Assembly (NCBI RefSeq): GCF_002285795.1
Contig: NZ_CP022961.1
Location: 5,832,001 to 5,896,000 of the forward strand
DNA length: 64,000 bases
Origin: Plantactinospora sp. KBS50
GTDB taxonomy: Bacteria > Actinomycetota > Actinomycetes > Mycobacteriales > Micromonosporaceae
Direction of reading: 5' to 3'
The notes beneath the pieces are model-generated. The model saw only the letters and a program-made list of their open reading frames with translations. It ran no database searches and had not been told where the DNA came from. Positions 52,161 to 60,739 of this stretch are shown piece by piece (position 1 is the first letter of the stretch; each line of letters opens with the position of its first letter). Made by a program: the position numbers and the translations under genes.

Positions 52161-53186
52161 TCAGCCCCGGCCGGTCAACACGAACTTCCCGCCCGAGGCA
52201 CCGGCCGGCGCCGCCAGTTCGCGGACCACCCGCTCCGCCTCGGCCAGCGGCAGCGCGGTCACGGCCCGCGGCGCGATCCGGCCCTCCGCCAGCAGCCGCA
52301 GCACCTGCGCCAGGTCCTCCCGGTAGGCAGCCGGCTGCGACCTCTCCAGCGCCCACGCGTTGTAGAACACCGTCTGCCGGCCGTCCGGCAGCAGCTTGGG
52401 CGCGATGATGCCGCCGAGGAAGCCGAGCGCACCCACCCGCATGTCCCGCCTGCCGTCCCGCAGCGCCTTGCTCTGGCCGTACCCGACGAGGTAGCCGCCG
52501 CGACCGAGCACCGAGTACGAGCGCCAGAAGTGGGTGCCGCCCATCGGGTCGAACACCGCCCGCAGGTTCGCACCGGCGGCCTTCACCACCGCGACGAAGT
52601 CCTCGCCGCGGTAGTCGATCGGGCTGGCGCCCGCGGCGCGCAGCAGGTCGGCGTTGCCGGCGGACGCCGTACCCCAGACGGTGACGTCGCCGATCAGCCC
52701 GGCCAGTTGCAGGAACGCCAGGCCGACGCCGCCGGAGGCGCCGTGCACCAGGATCCGGTGCCCGCCGCGCACGTCGGCGACCCGGTGCAGCATCTGGTGG
52801 GCGATGAAGTAGTTGAGGGTGACCGCCGCGGCCTGCGTCGGGTCCACCCCGTCCGGCACCGGCACCAGCCGCTCGGCCGGCACGTTCAGCGCGGTGCTGT
52901 AGCCGCCCTCCCGTACCAGCGCGGCCACCCGGTCTCCCGCGGCCAGGCCGACCACGCCCGGCCCGACCGACTCGACGACGCCGACCAGGTCGAAGCCGGG
53001 CACGAACGGCGGCTTCGGGCCGCCGGGGATGACGCCGCGTTGCAGCAGCAGATCCCCGTACGAGACGCCCGCGGCCTCGACCCGCACCCGGGCCTGCCCG
53101 GCCGCCGGCTCCGGCAGCTCGACCTCCCGGATGTCGAAGAACTCCGACGCGCCGCGGTTGAGCGCGTACACCCGCTGTGCCTTCAT
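52161..53186 (-). CDS. Quinone oxidoreductase-like (zinc-independent MDR) enzyme
   Basis: NADPH-dependent medium-chain dehydrogenase/reductase of 341 residues. Visible are AGVSYGDLLLQRGVIPGG, GFDLVGVVESVG, and the nucleotide-binding ILVHGASGGVGLAFLQLAG. Zinc ligands are absent, as in QOR-type members. It probably reduces a quinone or enone. ATG 53186 begins the canonical MKAQRVYALN. It lies 18 nt after the NmrA-like gene on the same strand, so it is likely co-transcribed with that gene. Confidence 0.88.
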   Translation of the reverse strand: MKAQRVYALNRGASEFFDIREVELPEPAAGQARVRVEAAGVSYGDLLLQRGVIPGGPKPPFVPGFDLVGVVESVGPGVVGLAAGDRVAALVREGGYSTALNVPAERLVPVPDGVDPTQAAAVTLNYFIAHQMLHRVADVRGGHRILVHGASGGVGLAFLQLAGLIGDVTVWGTASAGNADLLRAAGASPIDYRGEDFVAVVKAAGANLRAVFDPMGGTHFWRSYSVLGRGGYLVGYGQSKALRDGRRDMRVGALGFLGGIIAPKLLPDGRQTVFYNAWALERSQPAAYREDLAQVLRLLAEGRIAPRAVTALPLAEAERVVRELAAPAGASGGKFVLTGRG

Positions 53187-53204
53187 TTCGCCTCCGTTGC
53201 GACG

Positions 53205-53840
53205 TCAGTACGCGATTTCGGCAACCCGCCGATGGGTGTCGCCGGCCGTGGACCGGGTCAGCAGGTAGTGCGCCAGGTCGGCGCGGGAGATCGACCAGCA
53301 ACCCGGCAGCCCGGCGTCGTACGCGACCCGGTAGCGCCGGGTGCGCGGACCGTTGGTGAGGCGCGCGGCGCGCACCAGCGTCCAGTCGAGGTCGTCGGCC
53401 TCCCGCACGCCCCGCTCCATGGCCCGCATGTCCGCGTACGGCCGGGCGAGGATCCGGTGCAGCAGCCGGCCGACCAGCCATTCGGCGGGGTGGCCGCGCT
53501 CGGGCGGCCGCAGCGACGAGGTGGAGACCACCAGCAGCCGCCGGACGCCCTCGGCCCGCATCGCCCGCTGGACGTTGCCGGTGCCCTGCGAGTACACCGT
53601 GGTGGCGTGCCGGTGCATGCCGATGCCCAGCGCCGAGGCGACCGCGTCGGCACCGTGCACCGCCCGCCGGACGTCGTCCGGGTCGAGCACGTCGCCCGGT
53701 ACGACGGTGAGCCCCCCGGCCGCCTGCCCCAGCGCGGAGGGGTCCCGGGCCAGCGCCGTCACCTCGTGGCCGGCCTCGATCGCCTGGTCGATCAGGCGGC
53801 GTCCGGTACCGCCCGTGCCGCCGAACACCGCGAGCCGCAC
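53205..53840 (-). CDS. NmrA/atypical SDR NAD(P)-binding protein
   Basis: Rossmann protein of 211 residues with LAVFGGTGGTGRRLIDQA at the N-terminus, VVPGDVLDPDDVRRAVHGAD, LLVVSTSS and a C-terminal ISRADLAHYLL. The canonical YxxxK of classical SDRs is missing, as in NAD(P)H-binding atypical SDRs. It is a paralogue of the protein encoded at 59261-59896 (similar length and the same SRADLAxYLL ending). The start is GTG 53840, 16 nt after the SnoaL-like gene's stop. Substrate unknown. Confidence 0.85.
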   Translation of the reverse strand: MRLAVFGGTGGTGRRLIDQAIEAGHEVTALARDPSALGQAAGGLTVVPGDVLDPDDVRRAVHGADAVASALGIGMHRHATTVYSQGTGNVQRAMRAEGVRRLLVVSTSSLRPPERGHPAEWLVGRLLHRILARPYADMRAMERGVREADDLDWTLVRAARLTNGPRTRRYRVAYDAGLPGCWSISRADLAHYLLTRSTAGDTHRRVAEIAY

Positions 53841-53856
53841 CCCCGCCCCCGGCGGC

Positions 53857-54246
53857 TCAGCGCCCGGCGCCGGGCGGCGGGGCGATCTGGCAGAAGTGCT
53901 GCCCGGCCAGCAGCCACCGGTCGGCGCGGCGCACCGCGATGTGGGTGACCCGGAAGTCGCCGCCGGAGGGTCGCGCCTGGAACTCGATGCGCTGCGTGTG
54001 CTCGCCGATGGCCACCGCCGTGTCGCCGTACCCGCGTACCCGCAGGTCCTTGGTGTGCAGTTGGTGGGTGACCAGCCCGCCGCCGGCGTAGGACCCCAGC
54101 CAGCGTTCCCGGTCCAGGACGAAGCCCAGCGGCCCGACGATGGTGAAGTCCTCGGTCGACAGCCCGGCGAGGGCCTCCGCGTCGCTGGCCAGCACCGCGT
54201 CGGCCCACCGGCCGACGAGTTCGGTGACCTGCTGGCTGGTGTCCAT
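53857..54246 (-). CDS. SnoaL/DUF4440-like NTF2-fold protein
   Basis: Protein of 129 residues: helix VTELVGRWADAVLASDAEAL, LSTEDFTIVGPLGFVLDRERW, and beta strands RVRGYGDTAVAIGEHTQ and WLLAGQHFCQIA. NTF2-fold proteins of this kind serve as cyclases, hydroxylases or dehydratases in polyketide pathways, or as general stress proteins. ATG 54246 follows GGGAGGGGC. It heads a three-gene operon with the NmrA-like and quinone reductase-like genes. Confidence 0.82.
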   Translation of the reverse strand: MDTSQQVTELVGRWADAVLASDAEALAGLSTEDFTIVGPLGFVLDRERWLGSYAGGGLVTHQLHTKDLRVRGYGDTAVAIGEHTQRIEFQARPSGGDFRVTHIAVRRADRWLLAGQHFCQIAPPPGAGR

Positions 54247-54347
54247 CCCGCCCCTCCCGCTTCGCTCACGCATCGTCCGACATCATTGAACGACATCCGG
54301 GTACCCGGCGCGGCCCGCTGCGCCCGGCGTGCCGCGGATCCGTAAGG

Positions 54348-55235
54348 TCACTCCGGCGCCGGGGCGGCCATCCGTTCCAGGTGTTCCAGCACGGCGGCGC
54401 AGTCACGCTCGCCGAGACCGGCCGCGACGGCGCCGGACAGCACCTCGTGGGCCGCCGCGGTGGCCGGCATCGGCACCCCGGTCCGCCCGGCGTCGGCGAG
54501 CGCCAGGCCCAGGTCCTTGCGCATCAGCACGAGCCGGAAGTCCGCCCGCTGGAAGTCCCGGCGCGCCATCACGCCGCTCTTGAAGCGCATCACCGGCGAG
54601 CTGTAGCCGCTCGCGGCGATCATCCCGATCAACTGGTCCCGGTCCAGGCCGGCCCGCTCGCCGAAGACCACGGCCTCGGCGAGGGACTGGAGCTGGACGC
54701 CCATCAGCAGGTTCATCGCCACCTTCGCCGCCGCGCCGGTGCCCAGCCCGCCGAGGTGCACGGTCTCCTTGCCGAGCAGTTCGAACACCGGCCGGGCGGC
54801 GTCCACGTCGGCCGCCGCGCCGCCGACCATGAAGCGCAGTTCGCCGGAGCGGGCGTGCCGGGCGTTGCCGAGCACCCGGGCGTCCAGCGCTCGCGCTCCG
54901 GCGGCCTCGACCAGCCCGGCCAGCTCGCGGGCCTCGTCCGGGGAGACGGTGCTCAGGTCGGCGATCACCGCCCCCGGCGCCGCGCCGGCCAGCACCCCGG
55001 CGTCGCCGCGGAGCACCTCCCGCACCGCGTCCGCGGTGGCGACGCTGATCAGCACCAGGTCCGCGCCGGCGGCGGCCTCGGCCGGGGTACGGCAGACCGT
55101 GGCGCCCGCGGCGGCCAACCCGTCGGCGCGGCCGGCGGTGCGGTTGTACACCGTCACCGCCAGCCCCGCCGCCAGCAGCCGGGCCGCCATCCCGGAACCC
55201 ATCACGCCGAGCCCCACAAAGCCCACCCGTTGCAT
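54348..55235 (-). CDS. 3-hydroxyisobutyrate dehydrogenase family oxidoreductase
   Basis: Beta-hydroxyacid dehydrogenase family, 295 residues. NAD(P) motif VGFVGLGVMGSGMAARL, substrate-binding DARVLGNARHARSGEL (the usual DAPVSGG is altered) and catalytic Lys in GTGAAAKVAMNLLMG. Relatives reduce short hydroxy acids, succinic semialdehyde or imines. The altered DxPVxGG region suggests a non-standard substrate. It is divergent from the cupin operon with a shared region of 226 nt. Confidence 0.88.
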   Translation of the reverse strand: MQRVGFVGLGVMGSGMAARLLAAGLAVTVYNRTAGRADGLAAAGATVCRTPAEAAAGADLVLISVATADAVREVLRGDAGVLAGAAPGAVIADLSTVSPDEARELAGLVEAAGARALDARVLGNARHARSGELRFMVGGAAADVDAARPVFELLGKETVHLGGLGTGAAAKVAMNLLMGVQLQSLAEAVVFGERAGLDRDQLIGMIAASGYSSPVMRFKSGVMARRDFQRADFRLVLMRKDLGLALADAGRTGVPMPATAAAHEVLSGAVAAGLGERDCAAVLEHLERMAAPAPE

Positions 55236-55461
55236 GCCGCACCCCCAGCTCGCGTCCCGACCACCGGCACGGCAAGCCTGCCGGCCGCCGGTCCCGCCGT
55301 CGTGGGTCGGCGGTCCCGTCCCGTCGGGATCCGGGCGCCGACCGGCGGGCCGGTCCGCCGGGTGGGACAGGATCCCCGCCGCCGGCGGACCGGCAACCCC
55401 TGTGGACGGGACGGGCCGCGGCGCACACTCCGCTGCGGACCATCCGACCCAGGGAGAGCAG

Positions 55462-55947
55462 ATGATTGGGATGAAGCCGTTTCTGCACGAGCCGCAGGAC
55501 TGCCGGGCGATCTGGCACATGGGCGCGCTGATGGTGTTCAGGGCCACCAGCGCGGACACCGACAACGCGTTCTGGCTGGCCGAACAGACCTCCAACCGCG
55601 GGTACGCCTCGCCGGTGCACGTGCACAGCCGCGAGGACGAGACGTTCGTCGTGCTCGACGGGGAGCTGAGCATCGAGATCGACGGCGTGCTGTACCGGCC
55701 GGGCGTGGGCAGCACGGTCTTCGCCCCGCGCGGCCTGCCGCACTCCTACAAGGTGGAGTCCGACCAGGCCCGCTGGCTGGTGCTGGGCACGCCCGGCGGG
55801 TTCGACGGCTGGTTCTTCGAGACCGGCAAGCCGGCCGAGCGGCCGGAGGTCCCCGAGTTCAACCCGGCCGACTTCCCGGACTTCGGCGAGGTGATCGCCT
55901 CCGTGGAACGGTTCGGCGGCAAGGTCCTCGGCCCGCCGCGGGCCTGA
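55462..55947 (+). CDS. Cupin-domain protein
   Basis: Single-cupin protein of 161 residues. Metal motif 1 is SPVHVHSREDETFVVLDGE (two His, Glu) and motif 2 is FAPRGLPHSYKV. The ending resembles quercetin-dioxygenase-like cupins. ATG 55462 follows AGGGAGAGCAG. It heads a five-gene plus-strand operon. In type II polyketide clusters such cupins act as cyclases or oxygenases; which applies is unknown. A second, unrelated cupin is at 63386. Confidence 0.87.
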   Translation: MIGMKPFLHEPQDCRAIWHMGALMVFRATSADTDNAFWLAEQTSNRGYASPVHVHSREDETFVVLDGELSIEIDGVLYRPGVGSTVFAPRGLPHSYKVESDQARWLVLGTPGGFDGWFFETGKPAERPEVPEFNPADFPDFGEVIASVERFGGKVLGPPRA

Positions 55948-55961
55948 CCGGGCGGCCGACC

Positions 55962-56921
55962 ATGACGATCGACATCCACGGACACATCACCCCGCCGGAG
56001 CTGCTCGCGCGCTTCCCGATGCCGGCCAGCCTGGGCGACGTCGAGGGCATGATCAGCCGGAAGGCGTCGCTGGGCATCGAGCTGACCATCGTGGGCAGCC
56101 CGGTCGGGGTGGGCACCATGGTTCCGGTGCCGGGGCTGGACAACTACGCCCAGTCGGCGGACCGGATCGACGCCTTCCACGAGTGGGTGGCCGAGACGGT
56201 CCGGGCACACCACCGGCACCTGCGGGCATACGCCTACGTCAACCCGTACGCCACCGACGACTCGCTGCACCGGGTGGCCAAGCGGCTGGCCCAGGAGGAG
56301 TTCGTCGGGCTGATCGTGAACACCAGCGTGCGCGGCGAGTACCTGGACTCGCCGCGGGCCGAGGGCGTCTTCGCGCTGGCCGCGGAGACCGGCTGCCCGA
56401 TCCTGCTGCACCCGCCGGCCGAGCCGGTCGGCGCGGCGGCCATGCGCGGCCGGATCGGCCTGGTCGAGCACGTGGCCCGGCCCTGCGACGTGACCGCCGG
56501 GGTGGCCGCGATCCTGTTCGCCGGGTGGTTGGACCGGTATCCGGAACTCAAGCTGATCGCCGCCAACGCCGGGGGCGCGCTGCCGCTGCTGGTGGAGAAG
56601 CTGGAACTGGCGCAGCGGCGGGGCGCGCCCGGGGATCCGCCCCGGGCGGTCGAGGGTACGCCGGCCCGACCGATGAGCGAGGCGGTCCGCCGGATCTGGG
56701 TGGACACCGCCACGCCCAGCCCGCTCGCGCTGTCCGCCGCGCTCCAGGTGTTCGGGCCGGACCGGCTGATGTTCGGCACCGACTCGCCGCCGCTGGCCAC
56801 CCCGCTGGAGGCGGCGCTGTCCATGGTGGACGGCGTGACCGGCGACGCCGGGCAGCGCGGGCGGATCCGGTCCGCGACCGCCCGGACGCTGTTCGGGCTG
56901 GACCGGACGGCGGCGGCGTGA
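55962..56921 (+). CDS. Amidohydrolase family protein, ACMSD-like
   Basis: TIM-barrel metal enzyme of 319 residues. The HxH motif is at the very start (IDIHGHITPPELL), a further metal His lies in CPILLHPPAEP, and the catalytic Asp in LMFGTDSPP. This is the amidohydrolase-2/ACMSD group, whose members decarboxylate or hydrolyse aromatic and C-C bonds. In this setting it could decarboxylate a polyketide or cleave a ring; that is inference. It starts 14 nt after the cupin stop and its stop overlaps the SDR start (GTGA). Confidence 0.88.
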   Translation: MTIDIHGHITPPELLARFPMPASLGDVEGMISRKASLGIELTIVGSPVGVGTMVPVPGLDNYAQSADRIDAFHEWVAETVRAHHRHLRAYAYVNPYATDDSLHRVAKRLAQEEFVGLIVNTSVRGEYLDSPRAEGVFALAAETGCPILLHPPAEPVGAAAMRGRIGLVEHVARPCDVTAGVAAILFAGWLDRYPELKLIAANAGGALPLLVEKLELAQRRGAPGDPPRAVEGTPARPMSEAVRRIWVDTATPSPLALSAALQVFGPDRLMFGTDSPPLATPLEAALSMVDGVTGDAGQRGRIRSATARTLFGLDRTAAA

Positions 56922-57709
56922 CCGGGGCGACGGGTCCGCAGGCCGGGCAGCGTGCCCTGGTCGGGCGGCGTGCCCTGGTCGTCGGCGGGTACGGCGGGCT
57001 GGGCGGGGAGATCTGCGCGCAGTTGGCCGCCCAGGGCGCGGCGGTGGCGGTGGCCGGCCGGTCGCCGGACAAGGCGGGCGAGCTGGCCGACCGGCTGCGC
57101 CGGTACGGCGTCGACACCGTCGGGCTGGCCCTGGACGTGGCCTCGGCGGAGAGCATCCGGCACGGCGTCGCCGAGACCTGGTCGGCGCTGAACGGCGTGG
57201 ACGTGCTGGTCAACTGCGCCAGCCGGCTGGACACCGTACCGGCCGAGACGTTTCCCGAGCGGGTCTGGCAGGAGGTGGTGCAGACCAACCTCACCGGCGC
57301 CTTCCTGCTGTCGCAGGAGGTGGGCCGGCGGCTGATCGAGGCCGGCGAGCCGGGGCGGCTGGTGCACCTGTCCTCGGTCCGCTCGGCGCTGGGCGTCAAG
57401 CGCGGCTTCACCGCGTACGGCGCCAGCAAGGCCGGCCTGAACCTGCTGATCCGGCAGCTCGCGACCGAGTGGGGCCGGCACGGCATCACTGTCAACGGGG
57501 TGGCACCGGGCTTCGTGGCCACCGAGTTCGTCGAGTCGGCCGCCCAGGACCCCGCGTTCGTGGCGATGGTGCGGCAACGCATCCCGTTGGGCCGGTTCGC
57601 CGAGCCCGAGGAGGTGGCCAGCGCGGTGCTCTACCTGGTTTCCCCGCCGGCCCGGTTCATCACCGGGCAGGTGTTGTTCGTCGACGGCGGCGTCACCGCC
57701 AGCCAGTGA
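56918..57709 (+). CDS. Short-chain dehydrogenase/reductase
   Basis: Classical SDR of 263 residues. Cofactor motif ALVVGGYGGLGGEICAQL is slightly off consensus. VLVNCAS, catalytic Ser in VHLSSVRSA, YGASKAG (Tyr and Lys) and a C-terminal FVDGGVTASQ are present. It probably reduces a ketone of the polyketide or oxidises an alcohol. GTG 56918 overlaps the amidohydrolase stop. It is the only classical ketoreductase candidate within the window. Confidence 0.9.
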   Translation: MTGATGPQAGQRALVGRRALVVGGYGGLGGEICAQLAAQGAAVAVAGRSPDKAGELADRLRRYGVDTVGLALDVASAESIRHGVAETWSALNGVDVLVNCASRLDTVPAETFPERVWQEVVQTNLTGAFLLSQEVGRRLIEAGEPGRLVHLSSVRSALGVKRGFTAYGASKAGLNLLIRQLATEWGRHGITVNGVAPGFVATEFVESAAQDPAFVAMVRQRIPLGRFAEPEEVASAVLYLVSPPARFITGQVLFVDGGVTASQ

Positions 57710-57723
57710 AGGAGTTGGTCGAG

Positions 57724-58104
57724 ATGAGCCAGTGGCACGCCCTGTTCTACCCGCTGAAGCCGGGCAGCGAGGAGGCGGTCAAGGAGCTGTTCCGGGTCAG
57801 CGGCCGGCCCGAGTTCGACGTACGGAACGCCGACGGCGAGGTGGTCGGCCGGCTGCTCGGCACGATGGCCTTCGTCGGTCGGGAGCTGGCGGTGCGGGTG
57901 ATGGAGGTCGAGGGGCCGCTGCCGCTGGTGGCGGCCCACATGGGCCGGCAGCCGGCGGTCCGGGCGTTCGAGGAGCGGCTGGAGGAGCACCTGGCCGAGC
58001 CGCGGGACATGCGCTCGCCCGCCGGTGCCCGGGCGTTCTTCCAGCGCAACGGCCTGGAGTGCGTGCTGTCCCGGCGGCACGACCAGCCGCTGACGCAGGT
58101 GTGA
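57724..58104 (+). CDS. SchA/CurD-domain protein (polyketide cyclase-associated)
   Basis: Protein of 126 residues matching the SchA/CurD-like domain known from spore-pigment and aromatic polyketide clusters: WHALFYPLKPGSEEAVKELF, GRLLGTMAFVGRELAVRVME and AVRAFEERLEEHLAEPRD. The ferredoxin-like fold is shared with ABM monooxygenases and TcmI-type cyclases. The exact role is not known. ATG 57724 lies about 10 nt after AAGGAG. Its presence supports membership of the operon in the polyketide pathway. Confidence 0.85.
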   Translation: MSQWHALFYPLKPGSEEAVKELFRVSGRPEFDVRNADGEVVGRLLGTMAFVGRELAVRVMEVEGPLPLVAAHMGRQPAVRAFEERLEEHLAEPRDMRSPAGARAFFQRNGLECVLSRRHDQPLTQV

Positions 58105-58114
58105 GGGCGGGGCC

Positions 58115-58981
58115 GTGGACATCGCACTCGCGCTGCCGAACGCGGTCCGGGCAACCCCCGGCCGGGACCTGCTCGCCTGGGCGGTCGAGGGAGAGCGGGC
58201 CGGCTTCTCGACGCTGGCCACCCTCGACCGCCTGGTCTACGACAACCACGAGAGCCTGACCACGCTGGCCGCGGCGGCCGCCGTGACCGAACAGGTACGG
58301 CTGCTCACCGCGATCCTGATCGCGCCGCTGCACACCAACACGGCGCTGCTGGCCAAGCAGCTCGCCACGGTGGACCGGCTCTCCGGTGGGCGGCTCACCG
58401 TGGGCGCCGCGGTCGGCGCCCGGCCGGACGACTTCCGGGCCGCCGGCGCCGACCACGCGCACCGCGGCCGGCGCTTCGACGAGCAGCTCGCCGAGCTGCG
58501 GCGGCTGTGGGGCGGGGAACGCCGGGGGTTCGCCGGCGGCGTCGGCCCGGCGCCGACCACCCCGGGCGGTCCGCCGCTCGTCCTCGGCGGCCACTCGCCG
58601 GCCGCGCTGCGCCGGGTGGCGGCGCACGGCACCGGCTGGATCAGCGGCAGCGGCGGGCCGGGCATGTTCCGGCAGGGCGCCGCGGCCGTCACCGCCGGAT
58701 GGCGGGAGACCGGCCGGCCCGGCCGGCCCCGGCTGCTCGCGCTGCTGTACTTCAGCCTCGGCGACGATGCCGAGGCGCTGGCCGGCGGCTACCTGAACGA
58801 CTACTACGGCTTCGCGCCCGGGTACGCCCGGTCGGTGGTCGCCGCGAGCGCGATCGGCGCGGCGGCGCTGCGCCGGTCGGTGGCCGAGTTCGCGGCGGCC
58901 GGCTGCGACGAGCTGGTGCTGGCGCCCTGCTCCAGCGGGTTGGACCAGGTGAAGCTGCTCCGCGACGAACTGCCCGGCTGA
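58115..58981 (+). CDS. LLM-class flavin/F420-dependent oxidoreductase
   Basis: TIM-barrel luciferase-like enzyme of 288 residues. MDIALALPN start, LLTAILIAPLHTNTALLAKQ, TVDRLSGGRLTVG and PLVLGGHSPAALRRVA are family signatures. It may use F420H2 or FMNH2 to oxidise or reduce an aromatic intermediate. Start GTG 58115, 10 nt after the SchA/CurD stop. It ends the plus operon; a repeat array and a terminator follow. Confidence 0.88.
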   Translation: MDIALALPNAVRATPGRDLLAWAVEGERAGFSTLATLDRLVYDNHESLTTLAAAAAVTEQVRLLTAILIAPLHTNTALLAKQLATVDRLSGGRLTVGAAVGARPDDFRAAGADHAHRGRRFDEQLAELRRLWGGERRGFAGGVGPAPTTPGGPPLVLGGHSPAALRRVAAHGTGWISGSGGPGMFRQGAAAVTAGWRETGRPGRPRLLALLYFSLGDDAEALAGGYLNDYYGFAPGYARSVVAASAIGAAALRRSVAEFAAAGCDELVLAPCSSGLDQVKLLRDELPG

Positions 58982-59030
58982 GCCGGGCACCCGCCGGCGG
59001 TCCCCGGGGATCACGGCCCGATCGGGCCGC

Positions 59031-59172
59031 CCCGGGGGATCCGCCGTGCCCGGGGGATCCATTGTGTCCGCGGGTTCCGCCGCGTCCGCGGATCCGCTCG
59101 TCCGCGCGATCCGCCGTGTCCGCGGGTTCTGCCGTGTCCGCGGGATCCACCACGTCCGCGGGATCCACCGCG
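59031..59172. repeat. 18-bp tandem repeat, 8 degenerate copies
   Basis: Units such as TCCGCGGGATCCACCGCG run head to tail from 59031 to 59172 (one is 16 bp). The array lies between converging genes and is not part of a convincing coding sequence. Confidence 0.88.
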
Positions 59173-59204
59173 TTTCGGCGGCCGCGCCGCGCCCGCGCAC
59201 GGCA

Positions 59205-59250
59205 ACGGGGAACGCCCCGGCGGGTCGCGGCCCGCCGGGGCGTTCCCCGT
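59205..59250. terminator. Strong bidirectional terminator hairpin
   Basis: A perfect 20-bp stem (59205-59224 with 59231-59250) and 6-nt loop TCGCGG separate the LLM gene from the convergent PKS operon. Confidence 0.9.
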
Positions 59251-59260
59251 CCGGCGTCGG

Positions 59261-59896
59261 TCAGGGGCCGCTCACCGTGACCACGGCGTTGCGGATCGAC
59301 TCGTCGCCCAGGTGCGTGAGCAGGTAGTCGGCGAGGTCCGCCCGGGACAGCGGGCGCTCGTCGCGGATGTGGTTGCCCAGCCGGGCGCGGTACCGGAAGG
59401 TGGCGGGCGCATCGGTGAGCCGGGCCACCCGGATCGCCGTCCACTCGACACCGCCGTGCCGCATCTCGTCCTCGACCCGCTCGTACTCCAGGAACGGGTT
59501 GCGGTTGCGCTTGTCGATCAGGAACTTCACCGTCGCCCGGCGCAGCAGCGGCGCCTCCCGGGAGACGTCGATCGCCGTCGGGGAGACCGCGAAGACCCGG
59601 CGCACCCCGCTGGCCACCATCGCCCCGGTCAGGTTCGCCATCCCCACCGACCGGGTGACCGAGGTCGACCTGCCGGGCACGCCGACCAGGTAGCAGACCG
59701 CGTCCGCCGCGGCCAGCGGGTCGACCAGGGAGTCCGGCTCCAGCACGTCACCCCGGACGATGTTCAGTTCCGGGTCGGTCAGGCCGACCGAGGCGGGCCG
59801 GCGGGCGACCCCGGTGACCCGGTGCCCGTCCGCGACGGCCCGCTCGATCACCAGACGCCCGGTGCGCCCACCGGCGCCGATCACGACCAGCTTCAT
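59261..59896 (-). CDS. NmrA-like NAD(P)-binding protein
   Basis: Atypical SDR of 211 residues with LVVIGAGGRTGRLVIERAV, NIVRGDVLEPDSLVDPLAAAD, FAVSPTAIDVS and LSRADLADYLL. Similar in size and layout to the protein at 53205-53840, pointing to an internal duplication of the cluster's reductases. Last gene of the PKS operon, 16 nt after the DUF1772 gene. It might reduce a quinone or regulate redox; no direct evidence. Confidence 0.85.
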   Translation of the reverse strand: MKLVVIGAGGRTGRLVIERAVADGHRVTGVARRPASVGLTDPELNIVRGDVLEPDSLVDPLAAADAVCYLVGVPGRSTSVTRSVGMANLTGAMVASGVRRVFAVSPTAIDVSREAPLLRRATVKFLIDKRNRNPFLEYERVEDEMRHGGVEWTAIRVARLTDAPATFRYRARLGNHIRDERPLSRADLADYLLTHLGDESIRNAVVTVSGP

Positions 59897-59912
59897 CGCC
59901 AGCTCCCTCCGG

Positions 59913-60377
59913 TCAGGCCTGGGCCAGCAGGGCCACCACGTACGCGGCGACCGCGGTGATGGCGGCGTAGGTGCGGACCTGGTGCGCGATGTGCCAGTGG
60001 TACCGCTTGCGGTTCCACCGCTCCGCCACCCGGCGCGGGCTCCACTGCTCGATCTGGCGCCAGATGGGCCGGTTGAAGCCCTCGGAGGCGATCCCGACCA
60101 CCACCATTCCCACGGAGCCGATCACGAAGAACGTGCTCACCAGCGCGCTGCCGGACAGCACCGCGGCCCAGACGCCCAGGCCGGCCGCCAGCACCCCGCT
60201 CCACACCGCGATCGGGTGGAACACGTGCATGTCGATGAGCTGGCAGACCGTCACGTACCGGTCGTAGGGCAGCGTGTTGAGCATGGGCAGGATTGACAGC
60301 TTCATGATCCAGAGCGTGCCCAGCTGGATGCCGGCCGCGGTCAGCACCCAGACGCTGAGCACCGTCAGCGTGTTCAC
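59913..60377 (-). CDS. DUF1772 membrane protein, anthrone-oxygenase-like
   Basis: Small membrane protein of 154 residues with four helices (LSVWVLTAAGIQLGTLWI, VWSGVLAAGLGVWAAVL, TFFVIGSVGMVVVGIA, YAAITAVAAYVVALLA). The DUF1772 family includes fungal and bacterial anthrone oxygenases that make anthraquinones. His and Asp around QLIDMHVFHP and RYHWHIAH could be functional. GTG 60377 overlaps the ABM gene stop and follows GAGGGG. The pathway role is inferred from location. Confidence 0.75.
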   Translation of the reverse strand: MNTLTVLSVWVLTAAGIQLGTLWIMKLSILPMLNTLPYDRYVTVCQLIDMHVFHPIAVWSGVLAAGLGVWAAVLSGSALVSTFFVIGSVGMVVVGIASEGFNRPIWRQIEQWSPRRVAERWNRKRYHWHIAHQVRTYAAITAVAAYVVALLAQA

Positions 60378-60739
60378 GTCGATTCCCCTCGGATTTCCTC
60401 GCTCCTGCGGCCGGTGGTCTGCATCTCGACGACGAAACGCAGCGACCTCGCCTCGGTCATGCACTCGCGCATCGGCCGGACCAGTTCCCGGTGGTCCGGA
60501 CTGCGCTCCCACGCCTCGAAGTGTTCGAGGCTGGCCCACTCACTCGTGATCAACCACTGCTGCGGGTCCGTCGCCGACCGGCAGACCTGGTCGACGAGGT
60601 GACCCGGCACCCCCTCCGCCACGGCGTACCGGACCTTCTCGTACGCGTGCCGGAACTCCTCGGCGCGGTCCTGGTCGACCCGGATCAGGAAGACCACCCG
60701 GGCCCTACCGGTGGCCGTCTCCGTGCTGCCCCCGCTCAT
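60374..60739 (-). CDS. ABM-type antibiotic biosynthesis monooxygenase
   Basis: Ferredoxin-fold protein of 121 residues: ARVVFLIRVDQDRAEEFRHA, WLITSEWASLEHFEAWERS and a C-terminal helix. Relatives (ActVA-Orf6, TcmH types) oxidise anthrones and naphthacenones to quinones without cofactor. ATG 60739 overlaps the chain-length-factor stop (ATGA) and its own stop overlaps the DUF1772 start. Most likely a quinone-forming step. Confidence 0.85.
   Translation of the reverse strand: MSGGSTETATGRARVVFLIRVDQDRAEEFRHAYEKVRYAVAEGVPGHLVDQVCRSATDPQQWLITSEWASLEHFEAWERSPDHRELVRPMRECMTEARSLRFVVEMQTTGRRSEEIRGEST

Noticed and set aside
57724-58104. Acyl carrier protein candidate among small cluster genes
   Set aside because: No DSL phosphopantetheine motif in this or any other small gene of the window; this one fits the SchA/CurD domain.
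59031-59172. Repeat array considered as a CRISPR
   Set aside because: Units are contiguous 18-mers with no unique spacers and no cas genes nearby.
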